NCBI GenBank assembly: GCA_038200275.1
Contig: JBBPYC010000025.1
Location: 11,046 to 75,045, forward strand
Direction of reading: 5' to 3'
Source: JBBPYC01 sp038200275
Lineage (GTDB): Bacteria; Pseudomonadota; Gammaproteobacteria; Burkholderiales; Burkholderiaceae_C
DNA length: 64,000 bases
Notes under the pieces: model-generated
The model's input: only the letters and a program-made list of their open reading frames with translations
What the model was told of the DNA's origin: nothing
Databases searched by the model: none
Position numbers and translations under genes: made by a program
Part shown: piece by piece, positions 1-9,549 of the stretch
How positions within the stretch are numbered: position 1 is the first letter of the stretch
How the letters are laid out: each line of letters opens with the position of its first letter

Positions 1-9
1 ATTCCGGCC

Positions 10-1287
10 ATGAATCCGAAGACCGCCGCCGCCACCCCTTCCATACCGGCTGCGTCCGGTACGCCGGCTTTTGGCGCCGATGCGCGGCTGATTGGCCTGG
101 TCGGCCTTGCGCACGGCGTCAGCCACTTCTGCCAGTTGCTGCTCGCGCCGTTGTTCCCGTGGTTGAAGGATGTATTTAACGTCAACTACACCGAACTCGG
201 CATCGTGCTGACGGTGTTCTACGTGGTGTCGTGCGCGGTGCAGGCGGCGTCCGGCTTCGTGGTCGACAAGGTCGGGCCGCGACCGGTGCTGTTCATCGGG
301 CTCGGGCTGTTGTCGGTGGCGGCGCTGTTCTATGCGAGCGCACAAAGCTACTGGATGCTGATCGTGGGCGCCGTCATCGCCGGTGTTGGCAACGGCGTGT
401 TTCACCCAGTGGACTACACATTGTTCAACCGCAAGGTGGCGCCCACGCGGCTGGGCCATGCCTACAGCGTGCACGGCATCACGGGCAGCCTGGGCTGGGC
501 GATGGCGCCGCTGTTCGTGCTGCCGATCGCCATTGCGTACTCGTGGCGCGTCGCACTGGTGGCGGCTGCAGGCGTCGCATTCGTCGTGCTGGCGGTGCTG
601 TGGTTCAACCGCAGCGTGTTCAAGCTCGACGCCAAGGCCGTGCAGCAGGCCACCGGCCATGAGCCCGACGTGCCGCTGTCGGCCGGTGAATTCGATTTTT
701 TGAAGATCCCCGCGGTCTGGATGTGCTTCGGGTTCTTCTTTTTGTACGCGATGGTGATCAGCGTCGTGCAGACGTTCGCACCCGTGGCTGCTGGTCATCT
801 GCACGATGTGCCGGTGGCGCTGGTTGCCAGTTTCCTGACCATCTACATGGTGGCCAGTGCGGGCGGCATGGTCGCCGGCGGTTTTCTTGCGACCGACCCC
901 GCGCGCTGTGAGCGCATCGTCGGCATCGGCTTCGGCGTGGCGGCCTGCATGGCGCTGCTGCTCGCGCTGGCCGACATCGCGCCGCCGGTGGTGCCGGTGC
1001 TGTTCGGGCTGATGGGTTTTGCCTCAGGCTTGGCTGGGCCGTCGCGCGATCTACTGGTCAAGCGTTCCACCCCGGCAAACGCAAGCGGGCGCGTCTATGG
1101 CGTGGTGTATGCGGGGTTGGACATCGGACAAGCCTTTGCGCCGCTGATCTTTGGCCGGCTGATGGACCATGGGCAGGATGCGTCGGTGATCCTTGGGCTC
1201 GCGCTGGTGCAGGCGCTGCTGATTGCGAGTGCCTTCAACGTTCGGCGGGCACGGCGTGAGCCGATGGGGGTGCCGGCGCCGGTCTGA
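10..1287 (+). CDS. MFS transporter, fosmidomycin-resistance-like
   Basis: This 425-residue protein is an inner-membrane transporter of the major facilitator superfamily. About twelve hydrophobic segments follow a 30-residue polar N-terminus. The first helix region (GLAHGVSHF, then LAPLFPWLKDVF) and the loop GFVVDKVGPRP after helix 2 resemble the Fsr (fosmidomycin resistance) type of MFS protein. The substrate cannot be read from sequence; export or sugar-acid transport are both possible. Only nine bases precede the ATG, so promoter and ribosome binding site are not visible. It converges with the DUF3422 gene and is probably not part of the minus-strand catabolic cluster. Confidence 0.88.
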   Translation: MNPKTAAATPSIPAASGTPAFGADARLIGLVGLAHGVSHFCQLLLAPLFPWLKDVFNVNYTELGIVLTVFYVVSCAVQAASGFVVDKVGPRPVLFIGLGLLSVAALFYASAQSYWMLIVGAVIAGVGNGVFHPVDYTLFNRKVAPTRLGHAYSVHGITGSLGWAMAPLFVLPIAIAYSWRVALVAAAGVAFVVLAVLWFNRSVFKLDAKAVQQATGHEPDVPLSAGEFDFLKIPAVWMCFGFFFLYAMVISVVQTFAPVAAGHLHDVPVALVASFLTIYMVASAGGMVAGGFLATDPARCERIVGIGFGVAACMALLLALADIAPPVVPVLFGLMGFASGLAGPSRDLLVKRSTPANASGRVYGVVYAGLDIGQAFAPLIFGRLMDHGQDASVILGLALVQALLIASAFNVRRARREPMGVPAPV

Positions 1288-1488
1288 ACGTTGATGTGAA
1301 GCTGTTTTTTTTTGCAATCGGTCAAGACGAGTTGCCGCGTCGCTTGCACCGATGCCGAACGCTGGACCGACCGAAGCTGCACCGGCGCGGTAGAGACCGG
1401 GCTGCCGCTGCATCTGCCGTACCCCCGCGCATGGCGTATCGCAGCGGCCACCAACCGTCGCTGAAAGTGGCATCCGCGTTCCGCTACA

Positions 1489-2781
1489 TCAAGGCTCGGC
1501 TGGCGCGGCGTCGGGCCGATGCAGTTCACGACGGGCGCGCCGAAGCGCAAAGATCACGACGCACGCGACCAAGGGAATCGACAGGCCGACGAGCAGATCG
1601 GGCTGCAGCGCAAGACCGCCGGCCTTGCCGGCCTTCGCCAGGTAGCCGATCAGTCCGGTGACGTAATAGACGATCGCTGCGACGGACAAACCTTCAACGG
1701 TTTGCTGCAATCGCAGTTGCAACTTGGCGCGCCGATCCATCGAAGCGAGCAGCGCCTGGTTCTGTCGCTCACGCGCGATGTCGACGCGGGTGGACAACAG
1801 CGCACTTGCCTGGGCCACGCGGTCCGAGAGGCCGTGCAGCCGCAGCGATGTCGATGCGCAAGTCGCAACTGCGGGTGCCAATCGGCGCGCCATGAATTCG
1901 CCGATCGGCTGAATTCCTGGCAGTCGGGTCTCGCGCAACTCCTGAATTCGGGAAGTCACGAGTTGGTAATAAGCGCGGCAGGCACCGAACCTGAACTCAC
2001 TGGTGGACAAGCCCCGTTCGATCTCTGCAGCAAGGCGGGTCAAGTCCTGCAGCAGCGCCTCGTCCTGGCCGCCTTCGATGGCGATTTGCGAGGTCAGTTG
2101 CACCAGGGAAGCTTCGATTTCGACGATCCGGGGCGCCAGCGCGCGTGCGATCGGGAAAGCGAGCAGCGACAGCATCCGATACGCTTCGATCTCGAATAAT
2201 CGCTGAAGCATCCGGCCCGCCTGACGCTCTGAGAAGTGGCGATTGCACACCACGAAACGGGCGAACCCGTCTGCATGGATTTTGAAGTCCGTGTAAGCAA
2301 ATCCAGCCCCGCCGCCGATCTCTCCGCCGACGACCGTTTGACCGTCGAAATACGAGGCCAAGTCAGCCGAATCGAGCGGCGGTTCCGTGGCGGTCATCAG
2401 CTGGGCGTGAGCCGCTGCGATGGTCGTTCCGGGCAGCGCGGCGAGCCAGCCGACCGGCAGCAGCGTCGTGACGGGCTCGGTGAACGGACGTGGGCTCAAG
2501 CCCGGCGTCATCATGGTGAAACCGGAGAACTCGCCGTGCCTCTCCCACGTGAACCGAATCGCCCCCAACTGGGCGCAGAAATAGCTGATGCCTTCGGCAG
2601 GTGGGGCGATTGCGAAATGTCTGCAAAGCTCGGCCATATGGACCCGCTCCCGCTCGCGATCCTCGAGCGTGGTCAAGACGGCGACGTACGTCGCGCGGCA
2701 GGGCGTGCTCAGCGGCTGTGAGGGCCTTGCGTGAACCTCATCGGACAACGCCAGCCGAGCGGGATGGTCTGGTGGAAGCAC
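1489..2781 (-). CDS. DUF3422 family membrane-anchored protein
   Basis: This encodes a protein of about 430 residues of the DUF3422 family, whose function is unknown. The N-terminal stretch (PPDHPARLALSDEVHARP) is the family hallmark. Two hydrophobic segments lie near the C-terminus, with a basic tail (RRARRELHR), so the large N-terminal part probably sits on one side of the inner membrane. The GTG at 2781 is chosen because AGGA lies six bases upstream and the family homology begins immediately after it. An in-frame ATG at 2856 would add 25 residues with no family look. It is downstream of, and about 200 bp away from, the sugar-acid cluster on the same strand. Confidence 0.85.
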   Translation of the reverse strand: MLPPDHPARLALSDEVHARPSQPLSTPCRATYVAVLTTLEDRERERVHMAELCRHFAIAPPAEGISYFCAQLGAIRFTWERHGEFSGFTMMTPGLSPRPFTEPVTTLLPVGWLAALPGTTIAAAHAQLMTATEPPLDSADLASYFDGQTVVGGEIGGGAGFAYTDFKIHADGFARFVVCNRHFSERQAGRMLQRLFEIEAYRMLSLLAFPIARALAPRIVEIEASLVQLTSQIAIEGGQDEALLQDLTRLAAEIERGLSTSEFRFGACRAYYQLVTSRIQELRETRLPGIQPIGEFMARRLAPAVATCASTSLRLHGLSDRVAQASALLSTRVDIARERQNQALLASMDRRAKLQLRLQQTVEGLSVAAIVYYVTGLIGYLAKAGKAGGLALQPDLLVGLSIPLVACVVIFALRRARRELHRPDAAPAEP

Positions 2782-2981
2782 GTTGATTCCTGTTTTGATG
2801 GCGCGACGCGACAGTGGTCGGACGCCGGTGCATCGATGTCGACACCCAACGATCACGACCCGAGCCGAAAGCTTTGGGACCGATCCATCATCGCCGAATG
2901 CAGAACCTCAGACTATCTGCGTGGGGGAGGGATTGCAGGCGGTGGCCCTGCTTATTGCGGCTGTGCATTGGCGGCGCACGA

Positions 2982-3860
2982 TCAAACCACGCTGCGATGT
3001 CGCTCGATGCAAGTGTCCAGCACCACCTCCCCATCGCGCTGCCACCAGTCGCGCTCCGAGAAGATTTCGACTTCGCTGAAACTTGCGAACCCGGCCGCTT
3101 CCATCCAGCCGCGAACCTTCTTCAGCTCGATCACGCCGTCGCCCATCATCCCGCGGTCGGACAGCAGATCGCGCGTTGGCGTAAGCCAGTCGCAGACGTG
3201 AAAAGCATGCAGGCGCTTCGCACCCGCGCGCGCGATCTGCGCTTCGAGCTTAGGGTCCCACCAGACGTGATAGACGTCAACCGCCACACCCAGCGCGCCG
3301 GTGTGTCTCGGGTCCAGCTCGTCGCACAGATCGAGCGCATGCTCCATCGTGTTGATGCACGCGCGGTCGGCGGCTTGCATCGGGTGCAGCGGCTCGATCG
3401 CCAACGGCATCTTGACCGTGCGTGCGTAGTCAAGCGAAGCCGCGATGCCGTCATGCACTTCGCTGCGCGCGCGCGCAATGTCCTTGTAAGCCGGCTTGCC
3501 TTCCAGCGCACCGGGCAGCGCACCGACCACCAGCACCAGGCACGGCGCATTCAGCAGCACCGCTTCGTCGATCGCGCGGCGGTTGTCGTCGAGCGCGGCT
3601 TGCCGACCAGCCGCGTCAGCCGCCGGGAAGAAGCCGCCACGGCAGTAGCCAGACAGGCGCATGTCGTACGCCTTCAACTGTGCTGCAACGCGCCTCAGGC
3701 CGACCGCCGCGACCTGATCGCGCCATGGGCTGATCGCGCGGATGTTGCGCGCGTTGCACTCGTCGATGATGCGGTCGAGCGGTACTTCCGCGCCGCGCTG
3801 TTTGCGCAGTGTGGCGGTGTTGATCGACAGCCATTCGTGGCTCTGGGAAAAGTCTCGCAT
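2982..3860 (-). CDS. sugar phosphate isomerase/epimerase-like TIM barrel (cluster gene 10)
   Basis: This is a 292-residue xylose-isomerase-like TIM-barrel protein. Expected metal ligands sit at barrel strand ends: Glu in LAIEPLH, Asp in VAVDVYHVWWD, His in HAFHVCDW and Glu in FSEVEIFS. Such enzymes isomerise or epimerise keto and aldo sugars, or dehydrate inosose-type ketoses, using a divalent metal. GGAGG stands nine bases before the ATG, a good ribosome binding site. It is the last gene of the minus-strand catabolic cluster, 67 bp after the enolase-superfamily gene. Its substrate is unknown; it is only distantly similar to the second TIM-barrel isomerase at 5348-6193. Confidence 0.85.
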   Translation of the reverse strand: MRDFSQSHEWLSINTATLRKQRGAEVPLDRIIDECNARNIRAISPWRDQVAAVGLRRVAAQLKAYDMRLSGYCRGGFFPAADAAGRQAALDDNRRAIDEAVLLNAPCLVLVVGALPGALEGKPAYKDIARARSEVHDGIAASLDYARTVKMPLAIEPLHPMQAADRACINTMEHALDLCDELDPRHTGALGVAVDVYHVWWDPKLEAQIARAGAKRLHAFHVCDWLTPTRDLLSDRGMMGDGVIELKKVRGWMEAAGFASFSEVEIFSERDWWQRDGEVVLDTCIERHRSVV

Positions 3861-3927
3861 GGGGTTCGCCTCCGGGTTGCGAATCAGGCCTGACTTGATT
3901 TAATACGCAGGCGCCAACGCGTTGGCT

Positions 3928-5355
3928 TCAGTTCAAGCGTTGCATCGCATCGAACATTGGCATCGCTCCGCTGGCATAGCCGGTGCCCTCGAGCGATGCA
4001 AGCGCGATGCGGCCACCTTCGATGCGCAGCCGCACGGTGCCGTGTGAGCGTTCATACACGTCACCGTGTGCCGCCAAGAACGCCTGCTGCTCTTGCTGCG
4101 GCAGCGCGGCCATGCCGTTCACGTAGTGATGGCCGTTGCGCTCAACGTGCTTGATGCCGAGCAAATTCACAAGTGCCAGATCCTGTTGCACCGAGAGGCC
4201 GGCTTGCGTCGTAAGGTCTTCGGCCGACATGAAGTAACGCACCTTATTTTGTTCGACATTCCAGGCTTCACAACGCGCTGCATTCAAGATCGATTTGTAA
4301 ATGCCCTTACAGGTCTTGGAGGACACCCCCGAATAGCCGCGCACGCGCGCCTGCACAAAGGTGGACAGTTCGCCGTCGGACTCATCAATGATCACCGGCT
4401 TGCCTAACGCCTGCGCCTCAGTGCGCAGATCGACATCGAGCGCGGTCTTGCGGTTGATTGGCTGCTCGATGAACAGAATCGATTCGTAGAGCCGCGCAAG
4501 CTTGGGCGACTGCCGCAGGCGCACCATCAACTCGGCGATGCCGGCCGCGTCGGCGTATTGTTCGTTGCCGTCCAGCGAGGCAAAGTAGGGTGCCGACAGC
4601 TCGGTATCCAGCACCGCGGCAATCTCGGTCAGGCGTGTCAAATCGGCTTCGATGTGGCCAGCGACCTTGAGCTTGAAATAGCGATGACCATAGGCTTGAA
4701 CGACTTCGCGCAGCGTCTCGGGCAAGCCGTCGTTCACGCGGTCAGACGGCGCAATCGTGCCGATCGCATCGACCAGCCCGACCGTGTGACGCGCTTCGAT
4801 CGACGTGGCCGGGCGCAGCGATTTGAGGAATGCATCGATGCCGAGCCCGCTGAACTCGGCGCGACCGGTGCCAATGCCAGCAAGGTTGCCTTGCACCGCC
4901 TGATAGAACGATGTGCCCGCGCTCCGGCACAACGCATCGAGCACTGCACGGTCCAGCAGCGCCGGGCCGTAGCTCGCAAGCAGCGGATTGAAGCCTCGCG
5001 CAGCCGCAGCTTGGCAGTGCGCGTCGTGGTGCCGCGCGAAGTGGCCGAATGCGGTGGAGGCGGTCGCATCGCTCAGGTAAGCCTCGTGCGCCATCTTGGT
5101 GACGCGCCGCAACTGGTCGAAGTTGTCTTCGTTGCTCAAATCCAGGTTCTTGTCGAACCATTTCGGCGCCATCATCTCGGCCGCCGCGCCCCAGGCGCCT
5201 CTGCCATCGGGCAGCTCAATGCGCACGCGCGCAAACGCCTGCGGGCACTGGGTCAGCGTGACAACGCCGAAACGAAACGGCAGCCGCAGCTCGACCGGGC
5301 GCTCGTAGCGTTCAACCTCGACAATCTTGAATGCGGTCGTCGTGACTTCAGGCAT
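3928..5355 (-). CDS. enolase-superfamily (mandelate racemase/muconate lactonizing-like) enzyme
   Basis: A 475-residue enolase-superfamily protein, longer than the usual 360-400. The barrel carries a K-x-K motif (K228-L-K230) and the metal-ligand series D262 (SLDGNEQY), E297 (FIEQPI) and D324/E325 (IIDES), so it looks catalytically competent. Members abstract the proton alpha to a carboxylate; in catabolic clusters they are commonly sugar-acid dehydratases, sometimes racemases or cycloisomerases. A strong Shine-Dalgarno (GGAGGAA) precedes the ATG, which overlaps the end of the upstream TIM-barrel isomerase gene by 8 bp, implying coupled translation. Extra length lies between the capping domain and barrel (about residues 75-160). 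A sugar-acid dehydratase role is an inference from context. Confidence 0.85.
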   Translation of the reverse strand: MPEVTTTAFKIVEVERYERPVELRLPFRFGVVTLTQCPQAFARVRIELPDGRGAWGAAAEMMAPKWFDKNLDLSNEDNFDQLRRVTKMAHEAYLSDATASTAFGHFARHHDAHCQAAAARGFNPLLASYGPALLDRAVLDALCRSAGTSFYQAVQGNLAGIGTGRAEFSGLGIDAFLKSLRPATSIEARHTVGLVDAIGTIAPSDRVNDGLPETLREVVQAYGHRYFKLKVAGHIEADLTRLTEIAAVLDTELSAPYFASLDGNEQYADAAGIAELMVRLRQSPKLARLYESILFIEQPINRKTALDVDLRTEAQALGKPVIIDESDGELSTFVQARVRGYSGVSSKTCKGIYKSILNAARCEAWNVEQNKVRYFMSAEDLTTQAGLSVQQDLALVNLLGIKHVERNGHHYVNGMAALPQQEQQAFLAAHGDVYERSHGTVRLRIEGGRIALASLEGTGYASGAMPMFDAMQRLN

Positions 5356-6193
5356 GAAATGCTTCCTCCAGGCCGCGCAGGTAGCCGATGGCGTGTGCGG
5401 CCGAACCCATGCCGTCGGGCACGTAGTCGAACGGTTCCACCGCGACGATGCCGTGGTAGTGGCCGCCGTTCATCATGTCTTGCAACGCGGCCACGATCGG
5501 CGCAAAGCGCATGTCCCCCTGACCAGGACCGCGTCGATTCGGGTCGTTCACCTGCACGTGGGCGATGCGGCCGCTCGGCATCCAGCGGCGCATCAGGTCG
5601 GCCACGTCCTCGGCTTCGACCTGGCCGGCTGCGCTGCAGTCGATCATCGTCTTGAAGGCAGGGGAGTCGATCGAATCGACCAATGCCGCAGCCTGCCCCA
5701 CCGTGTTGATCAGATCGGTCTCAGCGGTGGAGAGCGGCTCGACGCAATAGACCACGCCGCATTGCCGCGCATGTTGCGCAGCCTTCGCAAAGCAGGCTTG
5801 TGCGCGCTCGTAGGCTTCGCTGTACATCGTGTCGGGCGGGACCGAACGCTGCTTCGGCGATCCGTGCACGAGGTACTGCCCGCCCATCAACGCACACAGC
5901 TCGATCAGCCGCAGCATGAATGTGGTGGTGCGCTCACGCAAGGCCGCATCGGCATTCACGATCGACAAGCCAGCCGGCGCCACCAACAGCCAGTGCAGCC
6001 CGCTGATCGCCACGCCGTGGTCGGCTGCGATGCGTGCGAAGTCCAGCGCGTTCGCATCGGTGATCGTGCGCGGATCGTCGGCCAGGGTGAACGGCGCGAC
6101 TTCAAGTGCGTCGTAGCCGAGCACGGCGGCCACCCGGCATTGTTCGGCGAAGTCGAGGTGCTTGAGCACTTCGTTGCAAAGGGCAAATTTCAT
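5348..6193 (-). CDS. sugar phosphate isomerase/epimerase-like TIM barrel (cluster gene 8)
   Basis: This 281-residue protein is a second xylose-isomerase-like TIM barrel. Probable metal ligands are Glu in YCVEPLS, Asp in MIDCSA, His in AHVQVND and Glu in VAVEPFDY. The ATG at 6193 is chosen because the family sequence (MKFALCNEV) begins there; the frame is open further upstream but reads as non-protein. Its 3' end overlaps the enolase-superfamily gene by 8 bp. It resembles hydroxypyruvate-isomerase or tagatose-epimerase type proteins at fold level. The 120 bp before it, after tctA, is the largest internal gap of the cluster downstream of the Gfo/Idh gene and could hold a secondary promoter. Confidence 0.85.
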   Translation of the reverse strand: MKFALCNEVLKHLDFAEQCRVAAVLGYDALEVAPFTLADDPRTITDANALDFARIAADHGVAISGLHWLLVAPAGLSIVNADAALRERTTTFMLRLIELCALMGGQYLVHGSPKQRSVPPDTMYSEAYERAQACFAKAAQHARQCGVVYCVEPLSTAETDLINTVGQAAALVDSIDSPAFKTMIDCSAAGQVEAEDVADLMRRWMPSGRIAHVQVNDPNRRGPGQGDMRFAPIVAALQDMMNGGHYHGIVAVEPFDYVPDGMGSAAHAIGYLRGLEEAFHA

Positions 6194-6313
6194 CAATATC
6201 GGCTCAGACTGGTTTTGGTTTTTTGGAAGCGCACATCTCGCCAGCGGCAAATGGAGGTCCCACCACCAGATCCAGCGGGGGCCGTGCAGTTGGCTAGGGG
6301 TGGGTCTCCATCT

Positions 6314-7816
6314 CTAGCGCCGCAGTACGGCGCGCTTGATGGCGCCATAGCCGCCACGCAGGCGCTGGTTGACGGCCGGGATGTACATCAGCATGGTCAG
6401 GATCGTGACGCCTGCCAGCGCCATGCAGATCGGCCGCGTGAAGAACGGCGCCAGGCTGCCGTCCGACAGCACCAAGCCGCGTCGCAGACTTTTGTCGAGC
6501 AACTCACCAAGCACCAGGCCCAGCACGAACGGTGCCATCTCGTAGCCGCGCCGGCGCAGGAAGAATGCACCGACACCGATCACGAGCATTGCGTACACAT
6601 CGAACAGCCGCTGCGAAATTGCAAACGCGCCGACCACGCACAGCACGAAGATGATCGGCATCAAAACGGCCCGCGGCACGCGCAGCACATACAGCAGCGG
6701 GCGCACCATGAACAAGCCGAAAAACAAAATCGCAAATGAAGCAAGTGTCGTCATCGCGACCACGTCGTAGATGAAATGCGGTGTCTTGATCATCAGCATC
6801 GGGCCCGGCTGGATGCCGTGGATGATCATCGCGGCCAGCAGCACCGCAGACGGTGCCGAACCCGGGATGCCCAGCGCAAGCGCGGGGATCATCGCGCCGG
6901 GGATGGCCGACATGTCGCCGGTCTCAGCCGCCATCAACCCGTCGATCGAACCCTTGCCGAATTGATCGCGATCCTTGCTGGTGGCCTTGGCAGCGGCGTA
7001 CGACATCCAGGCCCCCGAGTCCTCGCCGACACCGGGCAGGATGCCGGTCGCCACGCCGATCACGCCGGAGCGCAGCACCGTCTTCCAGTGCGTAACCACT
7101 TCCCGAAAACGCGGCAGCACCGAGTCGCGCATGTCCACCATCTTGCGTTCGATCGGATCGGCCAACGCGGTCAGCACCTCGGCAAAACCGAATGCACCGA
7201 TCAGCGCCGGAATCAGGGCAATGCCGCCGCCGAGTTCATCGAAGCCGAACGTAAAACGGTTGTATGCGTAGATGCCTTCCTGCCCGATCTGTGCGACGAG
7301 CAAGCCCAGGCAGCCCATCAGCCAACCCTTCAAAGGATCGTTGCCGACGATGCTGCCCGAGATCGATACCCCGAACAGCGCGAGCCAGAAGAACTCGAAC
7401 GCGCCGAACGACAGCGCGACTTCGGCCAGCGCCGGCGTGAACAGCGCAAGGCACAGCACCCCGAACAAGGTGCCGGTGAACGAGCCTGACGTCGCAATGC
7501 CGATCGCGCGACCCGCTTCGCCGCGCCGCGCGAGCGCAAATCCGTCCGCGCACGACGCCGCGTTTGCCGCCGTGCCCGGGATGTTCAAAAGAATGGCGGT
7601 GCGGCTGCCGCCGTAGATGGTGCCGACGTATGAGCAGATCAGGATCAGGATCGCATCATTCGGCGGCAGCTTGATCGTGAGGGTGGTCAGCAGCGCAATG
7701 CACAGCGTGGCCGACAAGCCCGGCAGCACACCGACGATGATGCCCAAGAGCGCCGCGCCCAGACCGTACGTGATCGACGTGACGTTCAGAAAGCCGAGGT
7801 ACGACTGCCCCAGCAT
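6314..7816 (-). CDS. tctA: tripartite tricarboxylate transporter permease TctA
   Basis: This 500-residue protein is the large membrane subunit of a tripartite tricarboxylate transporter (TTT). It has about ten to twelve hydrophobic segments and TctA signatures such as GIIVGVLPGLSATL near the N-terminus, GGSRTAILLNIPGTAAN, and the second repeat-like segment GVATGILPGVGEDSG. The ATG at 7816 is preferred over that at 7834 because GAAGG lies seven bases upstream and the length then matches the family. It follows tctB by 44 bp in the order tctC-tctB-tctA. The transporter imports a carboxylate bound by the periplasmic TctC protein, using the ion gradient. Confidence 0.93.
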   Translation of the reverse strand: MLGQSYLGFLNVTSITYGLGAALLGIIVGVLPGLSATLCIALLTTLTIKLPPNDAILILICSYVGTIYGGSRTAILLNIPGTAANAASCADGFALARRGEAGRAIGIATSGSFTGTLFGVLCLALFTPALAEVALSFGAFEFFWLALFGVSISGSIVGNDPLKGWLMGCLGLLVAQIGQEGIYAYNRFTFGFDELGGGIALIPALIGAFGFAEVLTALADPIERKMVDMRDSVLPRFREVVTHWKTVLRSGVIGVATGILPGVGEDSGAWMSYAAAKATSKDRDQFGKGSIDGLMAAETGDMSAIPGAMIPALALGIPGSAPSAVLLAAMIIHGIQPGPMLMIKTPHFIYDVVAMTTLASFAILFFGLFMVRPLLYVLRVPRAVLMPIIFVLCVVGAFAISQRLFDVYAMLVIGVGAFFLRRRGYEMAPFVLGLVLGELLDKSLRRGLVLSDGSLAPFFTRPICMALAGVTILTMLMYIPAVNQRLRGGYGAIKRAVLRR

Positions 7817-7860
7817 GGAAAGGCCTTCGAGCATGTGCTGCGCCGCTGCGGGTTGTTTTT

Positions 7861-8484
7861 TTAGGGAAGCCTGACCAGGAACAAATCCTGGAACAGGAAC
7901 GTCGTGCCAATACCGGTCGCGATGCCCATTGCCAGCGAAAAAATCAAACCTCGCCAGCGTTGGCCGCGAGCGGTGCGATCGGCAAACTGCAGCACACCGA
8001 TCGCCACAGCGATAAAGATCGACGTGGCCAACCAGAATGGCAGGCCGTGTCCCATGAGCCCTGCTGCATAGCCGATGCACAAGACCAGTACGGTTGCGAT
8101 GCGCCTCCGCTCGATCTCCTCGCCGCGCTCCACATCCTCCACGCTGTGTGCCGATGACGACTGCACTACTGTTTCAGCAGGGTGTGCGTCGGTCGAGGTC
8201 TTGATCCGCTGCCATGATCGCCACAGCAGCAGCGATCCGAACAGCACCACCGCCAGCCCGAGAAAACCCGGCAGCAGTCCTGGCACCGTGTAGGGGTTGA
8301 TGTCCTGCTGCTCCAGCCGGTCCATGCGCCACGACAACACGATCACGACGATGCCGAAAACGATCCAGCCGATCGACTGGCGCAGATCGGCCTGGGGTGA
8401 TGTGCGGCGAGCGGACGCTTCCCCCTTCGCCTCAGCATCCATCGGGTGCGTGATGGCCTCTGTGGCGTGCAGTTGCTGCGTCAT
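7861..8484 (-). CDS. tctB: tripartite tricarboxylate transporter small subunit TctB
   Basis: A 207-residue small membrane subunit of the TTT transporter. Four hydrophobic segments are visible, the first about residues 36-52 (SIGWIVFGIVVIVLSW), followed by the family-typical PYTVPGLLPGFLG. A hydrophilic loop of about 35 residues (95-130) separates the two halves. It lies 12 bp after tctC and just upstream of tctA, so the three subunits are clearly co-transcribed. The N-terminal 30 residues are charged and cytoplasmic-looking. Confidence 0.88.
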   Translation of the reverse strand: MTQQLHATEAITHPMDAEAKGEASARRTSPQADLRQSIGWIVFGIVVIVLSWRMDRLEQQDINPYTVPGLLPGFLGLAVVLFGSLLLWRSWQRIKTSTDAHPAETVVQSSSAHSVEDVERGEEIERRRIATVLVLCIGYAAGLMGHGLPFWLATSIFIAVAIGVLQFADRTARGQRWRGLIFSLAMGIATGIGTTFLFQDLFLVRLP

Positions 8485-8496
8485 CGCGCGAACCGG

Positions 8497-9510
8497 TCAG
8501 GGACGCTGGATGCCCAACGTGTCCGGCGAGACTTTCGCCTTGCCGCTGTCAAACAGCAGCCATGTGTTCGCAGCGATCGCCGGTGCAACCGCCTCCTGCG
8601 CTGCCTGGCCCGACAACGGTGAGAACAACGCGCCGCGGTTGTTCGCGTACTTCTTCAGCGCCGCGTTGTCCGCCATCTTGTCGGCCCAGATCTTTTCCAT
8701 CGTTTTCACGACGTTGTCCGGCACGCCGTTCGGGATGAAGATGCCGAAATAATTGACCGGCGCCTTGAAACCCGGCACGGTCTTGGACAACGGCTCGATG
8801 CTGCCGTAGCCTTCCAGATCGAGCGCCTTGTCGCTGACGGTCGCGAGCGGACGAATCCGTTTGCCGCGGATCATGTCGGCTTGCTCGACTGCGAGTTGCG
8901 TGGTCACGTCGGTCTCGCCGGAGACGGTCGCGATCACGGCCGGGTTGCCGCCGTCGTAGGTCACATGCTTGTACTTGACGCCGGTGGCTTTCGCAATGAG
9001 CTCCATCGCGTTGTGGCCGGCGGAAGTAACGCCTGCAGTCGCCACGCTGACCTGGCCCGGCTTGGCTTTCATGGCATCAAGCAACGCGTTCGCGGTCTTG
9101 TACGGGGTGTTCGGATTCACACCGATCAACTGCACGTTCGCGACGCTCAAAAACACATGCCAGTCCTTGATCTTGGTGGCGAACATGCCGAGCGTCTCGT
9201 AGCTGCCCAGGTCCTGCGCGGCACCCGCTGTCCAGGTGTAGCCGTCTTTTGGCGCGTCCCACGCGCTTTTGCTGCCGATCGAGCCGGACGCACCAGGCTG
9301 GTTCACGATCACGATCTTTTGATCGAGCGCTTTCTCAAGTTCTGCCGCGGTCACGCGCGTGACCTGATCGGTCGAGCCGCCAGCCGCCCACGGCACGATG
9401 ATCGTGATCGGATGGTCGGGCTTCCAGTCTTGTGCGAAGGCCGGGGCGCCGAGCGTGGTGGCAAGCATGGCCAGGACAGCGCTGCGGATCAAGGTTGTTT
9501 TCTTCATCAT
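8497..9510 (-). CDS. tctC: Bug-family periplasmic substrate-binding protein (TctC)
   Basis: This 337-residue periplasmic receptor carries an N-terminal signal peptide (hydrophobic core about residues 9-21, cleavage after APAFA). The Bug/TctC hallmark PITIIVPWAAGGSTDQV follows at about residue 36. AAGGAG stands seven bases before the ATG, an excellent ribosome binding site, suggesting high expression as expected of a receptor. It feeds the TctB/TctA membrane subunits encoded next. Bug proteins bind carboxylates such as citrate, aspartate, nicotinate or sugar acids; the neighbouring enzymes suggest a polyhydroxylated acid here, which is an inference. Confidence 0.93.
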   Translation of the reverse strand: MMKKTTLIRSAVLAMLATTLGAPAFAQDWKPDHPITIIVPWAAGGSTDQVTRVTAAELEKALDQKIVIVNQPGASGSIGSKSAWDAPKDGYTWTAGAAQDLGSYETLGMFATKIKDWHVFLSVANVQLIGVNPNTPYKTANALLDAMKAKPGQVSVATAGVTSAGHNAMELIAKATGVKYKHVTYDGGNPAVIATVSGETDVTTQLAVEQADMIRGKRIRPLATVSDKALDLEGYGSIEPLSKTVPGFKAPVNYFGIFIPNGVPDNVVKTMEKIWADKMADNAALKKYANNRGALFSPLSGQAAQEAVAPAIAANTWLLFDSGKAKVSPDTLGIQRP

Positions 9511-9549
9511 GGTTTGTCTCCTTCTGGGTCGATAAAAAAATACTGGGGA

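Noticed and set aside
1305..1313. Run of nine T residues after the first MFS gene, possible terminator
   Set aside because: No GC-rich stem lies directly before the T-run; the nearest palindrome (CCGGCGCCGG at 1273-1282) is within the coding end and too far away.
4558..5655. 365-codon plus-strand frame
   Set aside because: It is antisense to the enolase-superfamily gene and its neighbour, both with catalytic motifs and ribosome binding sites.
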